From: Bacteroidales bacterium
Lineage (GTDB): Bacteria > Bacteroidota > Bacteroidia > Bacteroidales > UBA932
Direction: 5' to 3'
DNA length: 64,000 bases
NCBI GenBank assembly: GCA_017428325.1
Contig: JAFRRA010000005.1
Coordinates: 1-64,000, forward strand
Below are positions 63,854 through 64,000 of this stretch, one piece after another. The notes under the pieces were generated by a model that did not search any database, was not told the origin of the DNA, and was given only the letters and a program-made list of their open reading frames with translations. The first letter of the stretch is position 1. Every line of letters begins with the position of its first letter. The translations under genes and the position numbers were made by a program.

Positions 63854-64000
63854 CTTGTGGAACGTTGGCGGAGAGCCTCGTAGCAGAGGATGGCGGCGGA
63901 AACGGAAACGTTGAGGGAATCCAGTTTGCCAAGCATAGGGATCATGATCTTGCGGTCAGAGGCTTTTCTCCAGATATCGGAGATGCCATCTGCCTCGCTG
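63850..64000 (-). CDS. TrmH/SpoU-family RNA methyltransferase, C-terminal part (RlmB-type)
   Basis: The last 49 residues of a gene running off the window end. The translated end IPMLGKLDSLNVSVSAAILC followed by YEALRQR is the motif-3 knot region of SPOUT 2'-O-ribose methyltransferases, closest to RlmB, which methylates 23S rRNA G2251. The N-terminal part is outside the window, so rRNA or tRNA as substrate is not decided. Confidence 0.85.
   Translation of the reverse strand, partial: SEADGISDIWRKASDRKIMIPMLGKLDSLNVSVSAAILCYEALRQRSTR

Overview
The window comes from a member of the Bacteroidetes, most likely order Bacteroidales. Evidence: a SusC/SusD pair; BACON domains; Skp-, BamD- and RpoZ-type proteins of Bacteroidetes form; many lipoproteins with a Cys after a short signal; weak use of Shine-Dalgarno sites; and many copies of the Bacteroidetes -7 promoter element TAnnTTTG, often at a gene start. 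Genus cannot be read from the sequence. Coding density is very high and no gene-free stretch exceeds 300 bases. No insertion sequence, phage, CRISPR array or toxin-antitoxin pair was seen.

Layout. 0-4.7 kb: tRNA-Phe, then a leftward operon of aspartate racemase family protein, Glu/Asp:cation symporter, histidine phosphatase and an unknown secreted protein. 4.7-12.1 kb, rightward: EamA permease, rubrerythrin, nucleoside-recognition protein, then trxB-bamD-rpoZ-recN-nagB. 12.1-17.3 kb, leftward: pdxJ, then a tight operon of a lipid-anchored Skp-like protein, a glycosyltransferase, purC and a LysM/periplasmic-binding fusion. 17.4-22.7 kb, rightward: nadK-uppS-bamA-skp-skp (lipid carrier and outer-membrane assembly). 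22.8-27.1 kb: korA-korB-gdhA, a 2-oxoglutarate/glutamate node. 27.2-34.8 kb, leftward: susC-susD-lipoprotein, and beside it, with its own promoter, a BACON/FnIII zinc peptidase. 35.0-39.2 kb, rightward: murI, membrane pyrophosphatase, manA. 39.3-40.4 kb: a TlpA-like lipoprotein. 40.5-53.6 kb, leftward: the classic tRNA(Thr-Tyr-Gly-Thr)-tuf-tRNA(Trp)-secE-nusG-rplKAJL-rpoBC cluster. 53.6-60.0 kb: dxs and three paralogous MFS carriers resembling MFSD1. 60.1-64.0 kb, leftward: ssb-purA, a 41-residue peptide gene with a fimbrillin-like lipoprotein, aroE and the end of an rlmB-type methyltransferase gene.

Most of the window is core metabolism, envelope biogenesis and gene expression. Outer-membrane assembly is unusually well represented (BamA, BamD, three Skp-like proteins). 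The accessory parts worth attention are the SusCD/peptidase locus (its peptidase reads HExxxH rather than HExxH), the small peptide plus fimbrillin-like unit with a G8 tract in its leader, the MFS trio, and the LysM/periplasmic-binding fusion. I did not find a defence or mobile system.
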